The notes under the pieces: generated by a model
What the model was told of the DNA's origin: nothing
Databases searched by the model: none
Seen by the model: the letters and a program-made list of their open reading frames with translations, nothing else
Translations under genes and position numbers: made by a program
Assembly: GCF_001559595.1 (NCBI RefSeq)
Contig: NZ_LNTY01000030.1
Coordinates: forward strand, 1 to 64,000
Length of the DNA: 64,000 bases
Reading direction: 5' to 3'
Source of the DNA: Enterovibrio coralii
GTDB lineage: Bacteria; Pseudomonadota; Gammaproteobacteria; Enterobacterales; Vibrionaceae
Shown: positions 56,883-64,000 of the stretch, one piece after another
Layout of the letters: every line of letters begins with the position of its first letter
Position numbering within the stretch: position 1 is the stretch's first letter

Positions 56883-57425
56883 TCAGCAGTTTATCGAAAA
56901 ATATAAGACATCAAAGGTGGTGGTCAGGGAGAATCGAAAAACCATTTCTTCAGACAGCGTATCACCCATGATGATGGCTCCTGGCTTCAACGTTAGCTCT
57001 ATCACTTGTTCTAACGGCGCGTCGGGTAACAAGAATGTTCGAGATAACCAAATCGATTCGCCCGTTTGCTGTTGAAACGCGTATTGGACGGCGAGATCAT
57101 CGCGACCAGCGGGTTGGTTAACCTGCACCTTGGTCAAGTCAAAAGCGACATCATTGATATCCAACTTCGGATTATCAATGGTTGCTGAGACACTTATCGT
57201 GACACCATTTCTGCCATCTTTCTCGGCTTTCACTTTTACGCGATAGTCATCAAAAGACCGCTGCAGAGCATCCAGTTTTGTGCGTTGATATCCGCAGCTT
57301 TGCGATGAAACCGCTTCGCCGAAGCCTGGCTCGGGTTTGTAGTACGTTCTGTCTGTTGGTATTACACACCCGGAAAGGCCTATCATCACTGCACCACTTA
57401 GCAGCATCATCTTGAGTTTCATCAT
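56883..57425 (-). CDS. hypothetical lipoprotein
   Basis: The lipobox GLSGC (Cys at residue 20) is clear in the 180-residue protein. The mature part is beta-rich with no domain I recognise; it has RDDLAVQYAFQQQTGESIWL as a typical strand pair. Two start codons lie close together (57425 and 57422). Confidence 0.65.
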   Translation of the reverse strand: MMKLKMMLLSGAVMIGLSGCVIPTDRTYYKPEPGFGEAVSSQSCGYQRTKLDALQRSFDDYRVKVKAEKDGRNGVTISVSATIDNPKLDINDVAFDLTKVQVNQPAGRDDLAVQYAFQQQTGESIWLSRTFLLPDAPLEQVIELTLKPGAIIMGDTLSEEMVFRFSLTTTFDVLYFSINC

Positions 57426-57520
57426 TGTTCACCCTTGGTTGCAAGAGTGCGCCATTATGGCTTCAACACTTTCACCTTCAATGACATGCCGAGAAGTATC
57501 ACATGCTGTGTCCTAAAGGA

Positions 57521-58435
57521 TCACTGAGTGGCCTTTGCCTCTTGGTGCCAAGGGTAAGGACCCATAAATTCGTCAGACAGAATGCGCCACACATTCATTT
57601 CCAACCATTGGTCATAGCCGACCCAATTCTCATATTTTGGTAGCTTGAGTGTTTTCGGTATTTGCATGGGATTGGTGCCTTTTTGCAATTCTGCATAAAA
57701 GCCAGCGCGGAGATCTTGAATGAATGCTAACTGCGCTTGGATTTCAGCTTTGTCCCCTCCTTGCAGTGGATTGGCTGCTATATTGTGGGAGAAGATGGCA
57801 CGGTCAAAGTCCAGCTCTAGCATTTCGCCCAATGTGCGCTCCCATTCCCGAGGATTGAAATCAGGGACGACGGCAAAAATTACGCGGTTTGGGGTAACAA
57901 GGTCAGCCACATACGCGATGCGTTCTTCGGGCAGAATGAAAACCGTCATACCCATGCCGTGATTTAAGCCAAGGTAGTAGAGTTCAACCTTGGTGTTACC
58001 AAGCTGGAGATCTTTTCGCGTGCCTGACCAAGTATCTGTCGGCATGACCATGTCTGGGTAGGGATTGGCTTTCATCCATGCGGCGGCATCTGTATGCGCC
58101 AGCGTTTTCGCTCCATTGTCGACGAACACTTGCCCACCACTTGAGTGATCCCAATGATTGTGGCTGTGTAGTGCCCATTTAATGGGCTTGTCAGTGACTG
58201 CTTGGATTGCCTCTACCATAGCCTTTGCATGAGGTGTATTGACGGTTTCGAACGCGATAACGCCGTCTTCTGTCACGACAAACATAGAGATATATTCGCC
58301 ATTGGTTGTGAAGCTATAAACGTTATCAGCGATCTCTACTATTTGCTCTTGTGGCTGCTCTGCCTGTGTGGATGTCGCAGTGAAAAGTGCGAAAAACGCA
58401 AATAGCAGTGTGACGCTTTTACTCCGCATGTTCAT
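57521..58435 (-). CDS. exported metallo-beta-lactamase-fold hydrolase
   Basis: A signal peptide (SVTLLFAFFALFTATSTQA) is followed by a metallo-beta-lactamase fold with the metal motif HSHNHWDHSSGG (HxHxDH type), plus LNHGMGMTVF and SHNIAA. At 304 residues the protein is a periplasmic hydrolase of the group that includes quorum-quenching and alkylsulfatase-like members. AGGAG lies before ATG 58435. The divergent LysR gene at 58540 probably regulates it. Confidence 0.9.
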   Translation of the reverse strand: MNMRSKSVTLLFAFFALFTATSTQAEQPQEQIVEIADNVYSFTTNGEYISMFVVTEDGVIAFETVNTPHAKAMVEAIQAVTDKPIKWALHSHNHWDHSSGGQVFVDNGAKTLAHTDAAAWMKANPYPDMVMPTDTWSGTRKDLQLGNTKVELYYLGLNHGMGMTVFILPEERIAYVADLVTPNRVIFAVVPDFNPREWERTLGEMLELDFDRAIFSHNIAANPLQGGDKAEIQAQLAFIQDLRAGFYAELQKGTNPMQIPKTLKLPKYENWVGYDQWLEMNVWRILSDEFMGPYPWHQEAKATQ

Positions 58436-58539
58436 GGTTAACTCCTTTTACTTCGGCCTTTCAAATAACACTAGCAGCAGCGAAAGCGAGCAAGAAAGGT
58501 GCTATTTTGCATTTAACGATTGTCAAAAATGCAATAAGT

Positions 58540-59427
58540 ATGATTTCTCCAGAACAAGCATTTCTCCAAGTGGTTGAAGCGGGCAGCTTTAAGAAAGCCG
58601 CCGAGTTGTTGGGTACCGAGCCCTCGTCACTAAGCCGAAAGGTAGCGGCGTTGGAGGCAAGGCTGCACGTCAAACTGCTGCAACGTTCTACCGCGCGAAG
58701 CGTACCAACGGAAATGGGGCAGACCTATTACGAAGGGCTGCGCAAACTCATCAGTGAACAAACTGCATTGGAGGAGGAGATCACTGGCGGTGCTGCTTCG
58801 GTACGGGGAAGGTTGCGGGTGAGCGCGACGGTCGACTTTGGAGAGCGGTTTCTGGTGCCCGCTATTCAGCAGATCCAAACGCAGGCTCCGGATTTATCAG
58901 TGGAGCTGTTGCTGGGCAGTGACGTGGATAATCTACTAGAGAAAAATCTGGATGTGGCGTTTCGTTTCGGGCCGTTGGCTGATTCATCACTTTATGCCCG
59001 GCAAGTCGGCGTCATTCCTCGTGTGCTGGTGGCGAGTCCAGCATATATAAAGCAGAAGGGGATGCCTAAGCATATTGACGATCTGATATCCCATCAGTTT
59101 GTGTTGTATTCGTTGTCTCAGGCCAGAGTGGATATTGCGTTTGAAGATGGTCGTCTGTTTTCACATCAGGGCATCCATAGCAATGTGGCAGCGAATAGCT
59201 TGCGGGCAATACGTCCGTTGGTGAAAGGTGGTGCAGGGATCCACTGGGGGCCAAGATGGCTTTACCAAGATGATTTGAGGGACGGAAGTGTGGTTGAGTT
59301 ATTACCCGCACTTCCTGTTATGGGATTCTCGGTATTTGCTGTCTACACGGCAAGAGACTACTTGCCGCAGAAAACCCGCCTTTTCATAGACTGTGTGATT
59401 GAGCAACTCTCAGCACTTAAAGATTAA
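58540..59427 (+). CDS. LysR-type regulator
   Basis: The winged helix-turn-helix AFLQVVEAGSFKKAAELLGTEPSSLSRKVAALEARL is typical, followed by a normal co-inducer domain. I prefer ATG 58540 (MISPEQAFL), since a TTG at 58507 would add residues not seen in the family. It diverges from the hydrolase gene at 57521. Its end overlaps the convergent M20 gene by 4 bases. Confidence 0.9.
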   Translation: MISPEQAFLQVVEAGSFKKAAELLGTEPSSLSRKVAALEARLHVKLLQRSTARSVPTEMGQTYYEGLRKLISEQTALEEEITGGAASVRGRLRVSATVDFGERFLVPAIQQIQTQAPDLSVELLLGSDVDNLLEKNLDVAFRFGPLADSSLYARQVGVIPRVLVASPAYIKQKGMPKHIDDLISHQFVLYSLSQARVDIAFEDGRLFSHQGIHSNVAANSLRAIRPLVKGGAGIHWGPRWLYQDDLRDGSVVELLPALPVMGFSVFAVYTARDYLPQKTRLFIDCVIEQLSALKD

Positions 59428-60647
59428 GGTTGAAGGTCGCTAAGCAATCGCATTAAGGCTTCTATCGCCAATCCCATGTCCTCATCACTCGCGAATTCTG
59501 CGGGATTATGGCTAATGCCTTTTTTACACCGGACAAACAGCATGGCAACGGGCGTGAGGTCAGCCATGGCTGAGGCGTCATGTGTGGCACCAGAGGGCAA
59601 GGTAAACACAGGTACCTCAAGTCCGCCAATCGCCGAGGCTATCGCAAGCTGAAGATTCCCGTCGCACACGGTTGCACTTTGACCGTAGGTGCGATTGATT
59701 TCGCAAGCTAGGCCTCTAAGTTGCGCAGTCTCCTTGGCATACGCTTGCAGCATATCGCCTGCTTTTTCTCGCACTTCATCGACGGGAGAGCGAAGCTCAA
59801 GGGTCATGGAAACACTTCCCGGTACGGCATTAGGTACGTTTGGCGTCACATCAAGTTGCCCCACAGTAGCAAGCAGATCTGGAAGTTTAATAGCAAGCTT
59901 TTCTGCTTCCAAGGTGACTGCTGCCGCCGCAGTAAGTGCATCTTTTCGAAGGTGTATAGGCACTGTGCCTGCATGGGCTGCTTGTCCGGTGAAGGTGAGT
60001 TGATGACGCTCGATACCACAAATGGCAGACACCACACCAAGCGGCAATCCTTCATGTTCGAGAACAGGGCCTTGTTCAATGTGTGTTTCAACAAAACCGA
60101 TAATGTCTTCAGAGTTGCGTTTTAGCTGGCCGATTTTTTCCGGTTCTAGCCCGAAGTCTGAAAGTGCTGCTCGCAGCGATTGGCCGTGCTTGTCTTTTCG
60201 GTCAATTACGCTTTCATCCAAGGTGCCAGCCAATGCCCTTGGGCCGACGAGTGCTGTAGGAAAACGGACCCCTTCTTCATCACCGAATGCAAGTACCTCG
60301 ACGGAGTAAGGCAGTATTTTCCCTTGTCGGTTTAGTGCTTGTAACGCGAGGATAGGTAAGACAATGCCCATAATGCCATCGTAGGCACCACCTTGCTTTA
60401 CACTGTCTTGATGGCTGCCCATCAACAAGGTTCGCGTGTTTTCTCCTGCTTCGTAGCGTCCTATCAGGGTGCCCGCATCATCCATATGAACGTGAAGTCC
60501 GGCTTCTTCCATCCAAGCGGTTAGCAGGGCATTGGCACGTCGGTGTTCTGGAGTAAAAGGAAAGCGAGTGACGCCGGTCTCCGTTTCAGAGCATTCGGCA
60601 AGTTGTTTCAAATAGTTCTGTGCGGTTTGGCCTAAAAGGTGGGTCAT
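59424..60647 (-). CDS. M20 family amidohydrolase (allantoate/carbamoyl-amino-acid hydrolase type)
   Basis: The 407-residue protein has the zinc-ligand regions GSHQDSVKQGGAYDG, FGDEEGVRFP and ETHIEQGPVLE, and GQAAHAGTVPI, all typical of the hydantoinase/carbamoylase family (ArgE/AllC/N-carbamoyl-amino-acid hydrolase). It would cleave an N-carbamoyl or similar amide. It lies 3 bases from the DUF1028 gene in one operon, divergent from a peptide-type ABC transporter, suggesting use of an imported amide or peptide-like compound. Confidence 0.85.
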   Translation of the reverse strand: MTHLLGQTAQNYLKQLAECSETETGVTRFPFTPEHRRANALLTAWMEEAGLHVHMDDAGTLIGRYEAGENTRTLLMGSHQDSVKQGGAYDGIMGIVLPILALQALNRQGKILPYSVEVLAFGDEEGVRFPTALVGPRALAGTLDESVIDRKDKHGQSLRAALSDFGLEPEKIGQLKRNSEDIIGFVETHIEQGPVLEHEGLPLGVVSAICGIERHQLTFTGQAAHAGTVPIHLRKDALTAAAAVTLEAEKLAIKLPDLLATVGQLDVTPNVPNAVPGSVSMTLELRSPVDEVREKAGDMLQAYAKETAQLRGLACEINRTYGQSATVCDGNLQLAIASAIGGLEVPVFTLPSGATHDASAMADLTPVAMLFVRCKKGISHNPAEFASDEDMGLAIEALMRLLSDLQP

Positions 60648-60650
60648 CGG

Positions 60651-61304
60651 TTAACGCTCCGGATGTTCGGATGTGGGTAAGGTGTCTCTCCATGCCTGGT
60701 AGTCGGGGTCGCAATGTTTCTCATACAAGGACTGCAGGGCGTTCAATGGTGAGTCGTGATAATCAATACGTAACGTTGTGGGTGGGGCGTCGGGCTTGTA
60801 AACGAGAAGCGCGGCCGATTGCAGCCCGCGGTGATCGCCGCCTAATTGTTCTGCGGCAAAAAGTGCAGCAATCAATCGCTCTTCAAACGGTTTCTCGCTG
60901 GCTTTGAAGGCGTTCATCATGGTATCCAGTACATCGGTGTCTGAAAGTAAATTGCCACACACCACCACGTCATCGTTTATCACACTGCCACGTGCCAACC
61001 CATTTTCAGAACCTGTGTGCACGGCACCTTTGCCTTGCAGATCCAACGCAGCAAGTTGTCGGAAAGCGGCGCCACTATCGACGCTGGTAACAGCATGGAC
61101 TGCCGAGGGAGCACTTGAGCCTGCTGCCATCTGTGACAGTACATCCGCTCCCCACATTGTGCTTGGCTTTGCTCCTTGAGATGCGGACATTCCAGCTCGC
61201 AAATCTCCTCTGATCACCCAGCCGCCCACACAGAGTGCGCCTGTCGCTGCGGCAGCCCCGATTGCGCCAGATTTCGGATCTCGTGCCAATATTGAATAAG
61301 TCAT
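60651..61304 (-). CDS. DUF1028 family protein
   Basis: The protein of 217 residues starts MTYSILARDPKSGAIGAAAATGA and has the DUF1028 pattern (GMSASQGAKPS, RGSVINDDVVVCGNLL, AAEQLGGDHRG). The family has an Ntn-hydrolase-like fold and often lies beside peptide ABC transporters and amidohydrolases, as here. The reaction is unknown. It is the first gene of the minus-strand operon. Confidence 0.85.
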   Translation of the reverse strand: MTYSILARDPKSGAIGAAAATGALCVGGWVIRGDLRAGMSASQGAKPSTMWGADVLSQMAAGSSAPSAVHAVTSVDSGAAFRQLAALDLQGKGAVHTGSENGLARGSVINDDVVVCGNLLSDTDVLDTMMNAFKASEKPFEERLIAALFAAEQLGGDHRGLQSAALLVYKPDAPPTTLRIDYHDSPLNALQSLYEKHCDPDYQAWRDTLPTSEHPER

Positions 61305-61359
61305 AGGTCTCGCTCCTGAGCCAGTGATCTAAGTGTGATGACGACACTTACTCATATCA

Positions 61360-61405
61360 ATTTATCATGATAAATACTTGCGGCAAGTAATTTATAGTGA
61401 TAAAT
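61360..61405. promoter_or_regulatory. symmetric operator-like array in the divergent promoter
   Basis: Three symmetric elements lie side by side: ATTTATCATGATAAAT (61360-61375, a perfect 16-base palindrome), TACTTGCGGCAAGTA (61375-61389, a 7-1-7 palindrome) and ATTTATAGTGATAAAT (61390-61405, two changes from the first). The two 16-base copies are 30 bases apart, about three turns. This lies between the DUF1028/M20 operon and the ABC transporter operon and looks like a binding site for a dimeric regulator. Confidence 0.7.
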
Positions 61406-61464
61406 GTGAATAAAAGTTAACCAAGTGTTAACTTCACATCCACAAACTGGGAAGGAGTTTCCCC

Positions 61465-63048
61465 ATGAAACAAATGAGACGTGCTTTCATGAAAACGCTG
61501 CGGAGTGCAGCTAAAACCGCGCTTCTGGCGTTGTGTGCGATAGTCCCATTATCTGTATCCGCGCAGACACCTCCGAACGTATTGATCGTCGGGCAGGTTG
61601 CAGAACCTAAGTCACTTGACCCGCATGCCGTGACAGCCGTGAATGACTTTCGGATCCTGATGAACCTTTATGAAGGTTTGGTGCGCTACAAAGACGGCAC
61701 CTTGGAAGTTGAGCCTGCGTTGGCAGAGAGCTGGGCGGTCAGTGAAGACGGTAAAACCTACACCTTTAAACTTCGCGATGGAGTGATGTTCCACGATGGA
61801 ACGCCACTCACGGCAGAAGCGGTGAAGTTTAACTTTGACCGTATGCTTGACGAGACACACCCTTATCACAACACAGGTCCTTTCCCGCTGTCATTTTTCT
61901 TCTCGTCGATAGACAACGTAGAAGCCGTTGAACCACAAACCGTGAGATTTACGCTCAACGCGCCTTATGCGCCATTTCTCTCTAATCTGGCCTATCCAAC
62001 GGGGTTAATTGTTTCTCCTGATGCAGTGAAGAAACACGGTAAAGGTTTCGGTCGCCAGCCTTCTGGCACCGGACCATTCCGTTTTGCTGAATGGGCGTCA
62101 AACAGCAAAGTCGTCGTGGTGCGTAATGACGATTATTGGGGCGACAAGGCCAAACTCGAAGCGGTGGTATTCCGTCCCATCACCGATGCCAATACCCGCG
62201 TTGCGGAAATGCTGGCAGGCAGCATCGACATGATGGTTGAAGTGCCGCCAAACGCATTGTCTGAATTCCAAAATGACCGCTATCAAGTGGTGGAGCAAGC
62301 AGGGCCACACGTATGGTTTTTGATTTTGAATGCCAAAGAAGGCCCGTTTGCGGACAAGCGTATGCGTCAAGCTGTGAACTATGCCATTAACAAAAAAGCA
62401 CTGGTAGATGGCGTATTGGAAGGCACAGCAGAGGTTGCTGCGGGTCCAACACCACCTGCTTTTGCGTGGGCATATAACGACAGCTTGCAGCCTTACCCTT
62501 ATGACCCAGAAAAAGCCAAAGCATTGATCAAAGAAGCAGGCCAGGAGGGAGCAAAGCTGACGTTTTACGTCACCGAAGGAGGCTCTGGCATGCTCGACCC
62601 AGTCCCTATGGGTACAGCAATCCAAGCGGATTTGAAAGCGGTAGGCTTGGACGCAGCGATCGAAACGTATGAGTGGAATACCTTCCTTGGCAAAGTGAAT
62701 CCGGGGCTGGAAGGCAAAGCCGACATGGCAGAAATGGCGTGGATGACCAATGACCCTGATACGTTGCCGTATTTGGCGTTGCGCACAGATGCGTGGCCTG
62801 ACAAAGGCGGCTTCAACTCGGGTTACTACTCTAACACTGAGGTAGACAAACTGCTGGAAGCGGCGCGTGAGTCGACTGACCAGAATGAACGCGCGAAGTT
62901 ATATCGTGAAATGCAGACGATCGTTCAGGAAGATGCACCTTGGGTATTTGTGGCGAACTGGAAGCAAAATGCTGTCACCAACAATCAAGTGCAAGATTTC
63001 AAGTTGCAGCCATCGTTCTTCCTCATTCTTAAAGATGTTCAGAAGTAA
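61465..63048 (+). CDS. ABC transporter substrate-binding protein (peptide type, family 5)
   Basis: A signal peptide (AAKTALLALCAIVPLSVSAQ) is followed by the SBP_bac_5 pattern: AEPKSLDPHAV, YEGLVRYKDGTLEVEPALAESW, and FKLRDGVMFHDGTPLTAEAV. At 527 residues it is a normal periplasmic binding protein for dipeptides, oligopeptides, glutathione or nickel. GGAAGGAG precedes ATG 61465. The permease follows after about 115 bases, a gap with no visible gene. Confidence 0.9.
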   Translation: MKQMRRAFMKTLRSAAKTALLALCAIVPLSVSAQTPPNVLIVGQVAEPKSLDPHAVTAVNDFRILMNLYEGLVRYKDGTLEVEPALAESWAVSEDGKTYTFKLRDGVMFHDGTPLTAEAVKFNFDRMLDETHPYHNTGPFPLSFFFSSIDNVEAVEPQTVRFTLNAPYAPFLSNLAYPTGLIVSPDAVKKHGKGFGRQPSGTGPFRFAEWASNSKVVVVRNDDYWGDKAKLEAVVFRPITDANTRVAEMLAGSIDMMVEVPPNALSEFQNDRYQVVEQAGPHVWFLILNAKEGPFADKRMRQAVNYAINKKALVDGVLEGTAEVAAGPTPPAFAWAYNDSLQPYPYDPEKAKALIKEAGQEGAKLTFYVTEGGSGMLDPVPMGTAIQADLKAVGLDAAIETYEWNTFLGKVNPGLEGKADMAEMAWMTNDPDTLPYLALRTDAWPDKGGFNSGYYSNTEVDKLLEAARESTDQNERAKLYREMQTIVQEDAPWVFVANWKQNAVTNNQVQDFKLQPSFFLILKDVQK

Positions 63049-63162
63049 CCGCATAGAAATTGAGTGCGAGTAGGGCGGGGAAACCCGCCCCAATATTGAT
63101 ACCAATCAGAATCATCAACCAATCAATCCAATTGGTATTCATCGCAGAAAGGAGCACTGCGC

Positions 63163-64000
63163 GTGGGTAATTACTTTCTTCGACGATTGCTGTCCGCGAT
63201 CCCTGTCCTTCTTGGGATAACGGTTATCGTCTTTATTATCATGTCGATGATCCCAGGAGACCCTGCGACGGCCATTTTAGGGGCGTATGCCACCCCGGAT
63301 AATGTCGCCAAAATCAATAAAGATCTCGGCCTTGATCAGCCTCTAGTCAGCCAATACTTTATTTGGCTATCCAATATGCTTCAGGGCGATTTTGGTCGCT
63401 CGTATTCGTTAAACCGTCCTGTGATTGATGAAATCCTGGAGCGTTTCAATGCGACCTTGATTCTCGCGGGTGTTTCCTTCGTGCTCTGTGCGGTGCTGGG
63501 CATTATTGCGGGCGTGGTGTCTGCGGCTCGTCAGTTTTCGCTGGCGGACAAAGGGATCACGCTGGTGGTACTGCTCGGGATTTCCATCCCCTCCTTTTTC
63601 CTCGGCATGATGATGATCCTGTTGTTTGCTATCAACCTGCGTTGGCTGCCTGTATCCGGCATGTTTGCAATATACGGCGGCGGTGATTTGCCAGACCTCC
63701 TCAGGCACTTGGTCATGCCCGCGGTGGCGTTGGCATCTGTCGCAACGGGGGTGATAGCTCGACTGTCTCGCTCGGCCATGCTGGAAGTGCTTCGCCAAGA
63801 TTACATCCGTACGGCTCGCGCAAAAGGTGTTCATGAGCGTCAGGTGATTTGGAAGCATGCCTTAAAAGCCGCCATGGTGAGCATCATTCCGGTGCTTGGT
63901 ATTCAGGCGGGATTTGTGCTCTCTGGTGCGGTGTATATCGAGATGGTATTCCAGTGGCCGGGCGTAGGCAAAATGTTGGTTGAGGCCATCCTCAAACGGG
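63163..64000 (+). CDS. ABC permease, DppB-like, truncated by the window end
   Basis: The reading frame starts at GTG 63163 (MGNYFLRRLLSAIPVLLG), with GGAG upstream, and stays open to the last base, so the C-terminus is outside the window. Typical DppB features: IVFIIMSMIPGDPATAIL, LGLDQPLVSQY, ARAKGVHERQVIWKHALKAAM (the EAA-type loop) and a membrane end. It would form the inner-membrane channel for the substrate-binding protein at 61465. Confidence 0.9.
   Translation, partial: MGNYFLRRLLSAIPVLLGITVIVFIIMSMIPGDPATAILGAYATPDNVAKINKDLGLDQPLVSQYFIWLSNMLQGDFGRSYSLNRPVIDEILERFNATLILAGVSFVLCAVLGIIAGVVSAARQFSLADKGITLVVLLGISIPSFFLGMMMILLFAINLRWLPVSGMFAIYGGGDLPDLLRHLVMPAVALASVATGVIARLSRSAMLEVLRQDYIRTARAKGVHERQVIWKHALKAAMVSIIPVLGIQAGFVLSGAVYIEMVFQWPGVGKMLVEAILKR

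Overview
The window looks like the chromosome of a Gram-negative gammaproteobacterium, most likely a member of the Vibrionaceae. Supporting signs are the chitobiose-type PTS, a YegD-like Hsp70, DcuC, lipoproteins with lipoboxes, a porin, and many LysR, HD-GYP and MCP genes. The genus is inference. I see no rRNA, tRNA, CRISPR array, intact insertion sequence or prophage.

Layout. 1-6.3 kb: small genes (DUF4395, DUF3820, MerR), a broken aldo/keto reductase, a relic second DUF3820 copy, a broken transglutaminase-like gene, AraC, a GGCT-like protein and a nucleoside hydrolase. 6.3-13.5 kb: a DUF1566/EF-hand secreted protein, an iron-type alcohol dehydrogenase, a lipoprotein, a RhlE-like helicase and a MATE pump. 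13.5-21 kb: surface-polysaccharide or lipid A genes (acetyltransferase, GT2, ArnT-like and ArnC-like pair) next to a two-component system. 21-28.8 kb: DUF3541-like protein, YegD-like chaperone, HD-GYP phosphodiesterase, GAF/degenerate GGDEF protein, and a Gph-like HAD protein lacking its catalytic Asp.

28.8-36.2 kb is the most interesting part. A LysR regulator diverges from eight tightly packed genes: porin, PCuAC copper chaperone, NapC/NirT-type tetraheme cytochrome, a cytochrome c/DUF1566 fusion, a beta-propeller protein, SCO, a TlpA-like thioredoxin and a monoheme cytochrome c. This reads as an envelope electron-transfer and copper-handling system whose substrate I cannot name. 36.4-42.5 kb: DJ-1/PfpI protein, DcuC, ClbS-like protein, an IS481-like derivative lacking its third catalytic residue, and a zincin-like lipoprotein. 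42.7-45.7 kb: a PTS of the lactose/chitobiose class with a glycosylasparaginase inside the operon, suggesting uptake and cleavage of GlcNAc-Asn-type glycopeptide remnants. 46-59.4 kb: MCP, nucleotidyltransferase, HAD-IB, EamA, cupin, VOC, nitrilase, LysR/quinone-reductase pair, a glutamate-synthase-like FMN protein, DUF924, and an MBL hydrolase/LysR pair. 59.4-64 kb: an M20 amidohydrolase plus DUF1028 operon divergent from a peptide-type ABC transporter that runs off the window; a symmetric repeat array lies between them.

A striking technical feature: about a dozen genes in 2-18.2 kb and 49.9-56.8 kb are each broken by a one-base loss, usually at a short homopolymer, while 18.9-49.9 kb shows none. 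This may be sequence error rather than real gene decay. Such genes are given below as one reconstructed unit.
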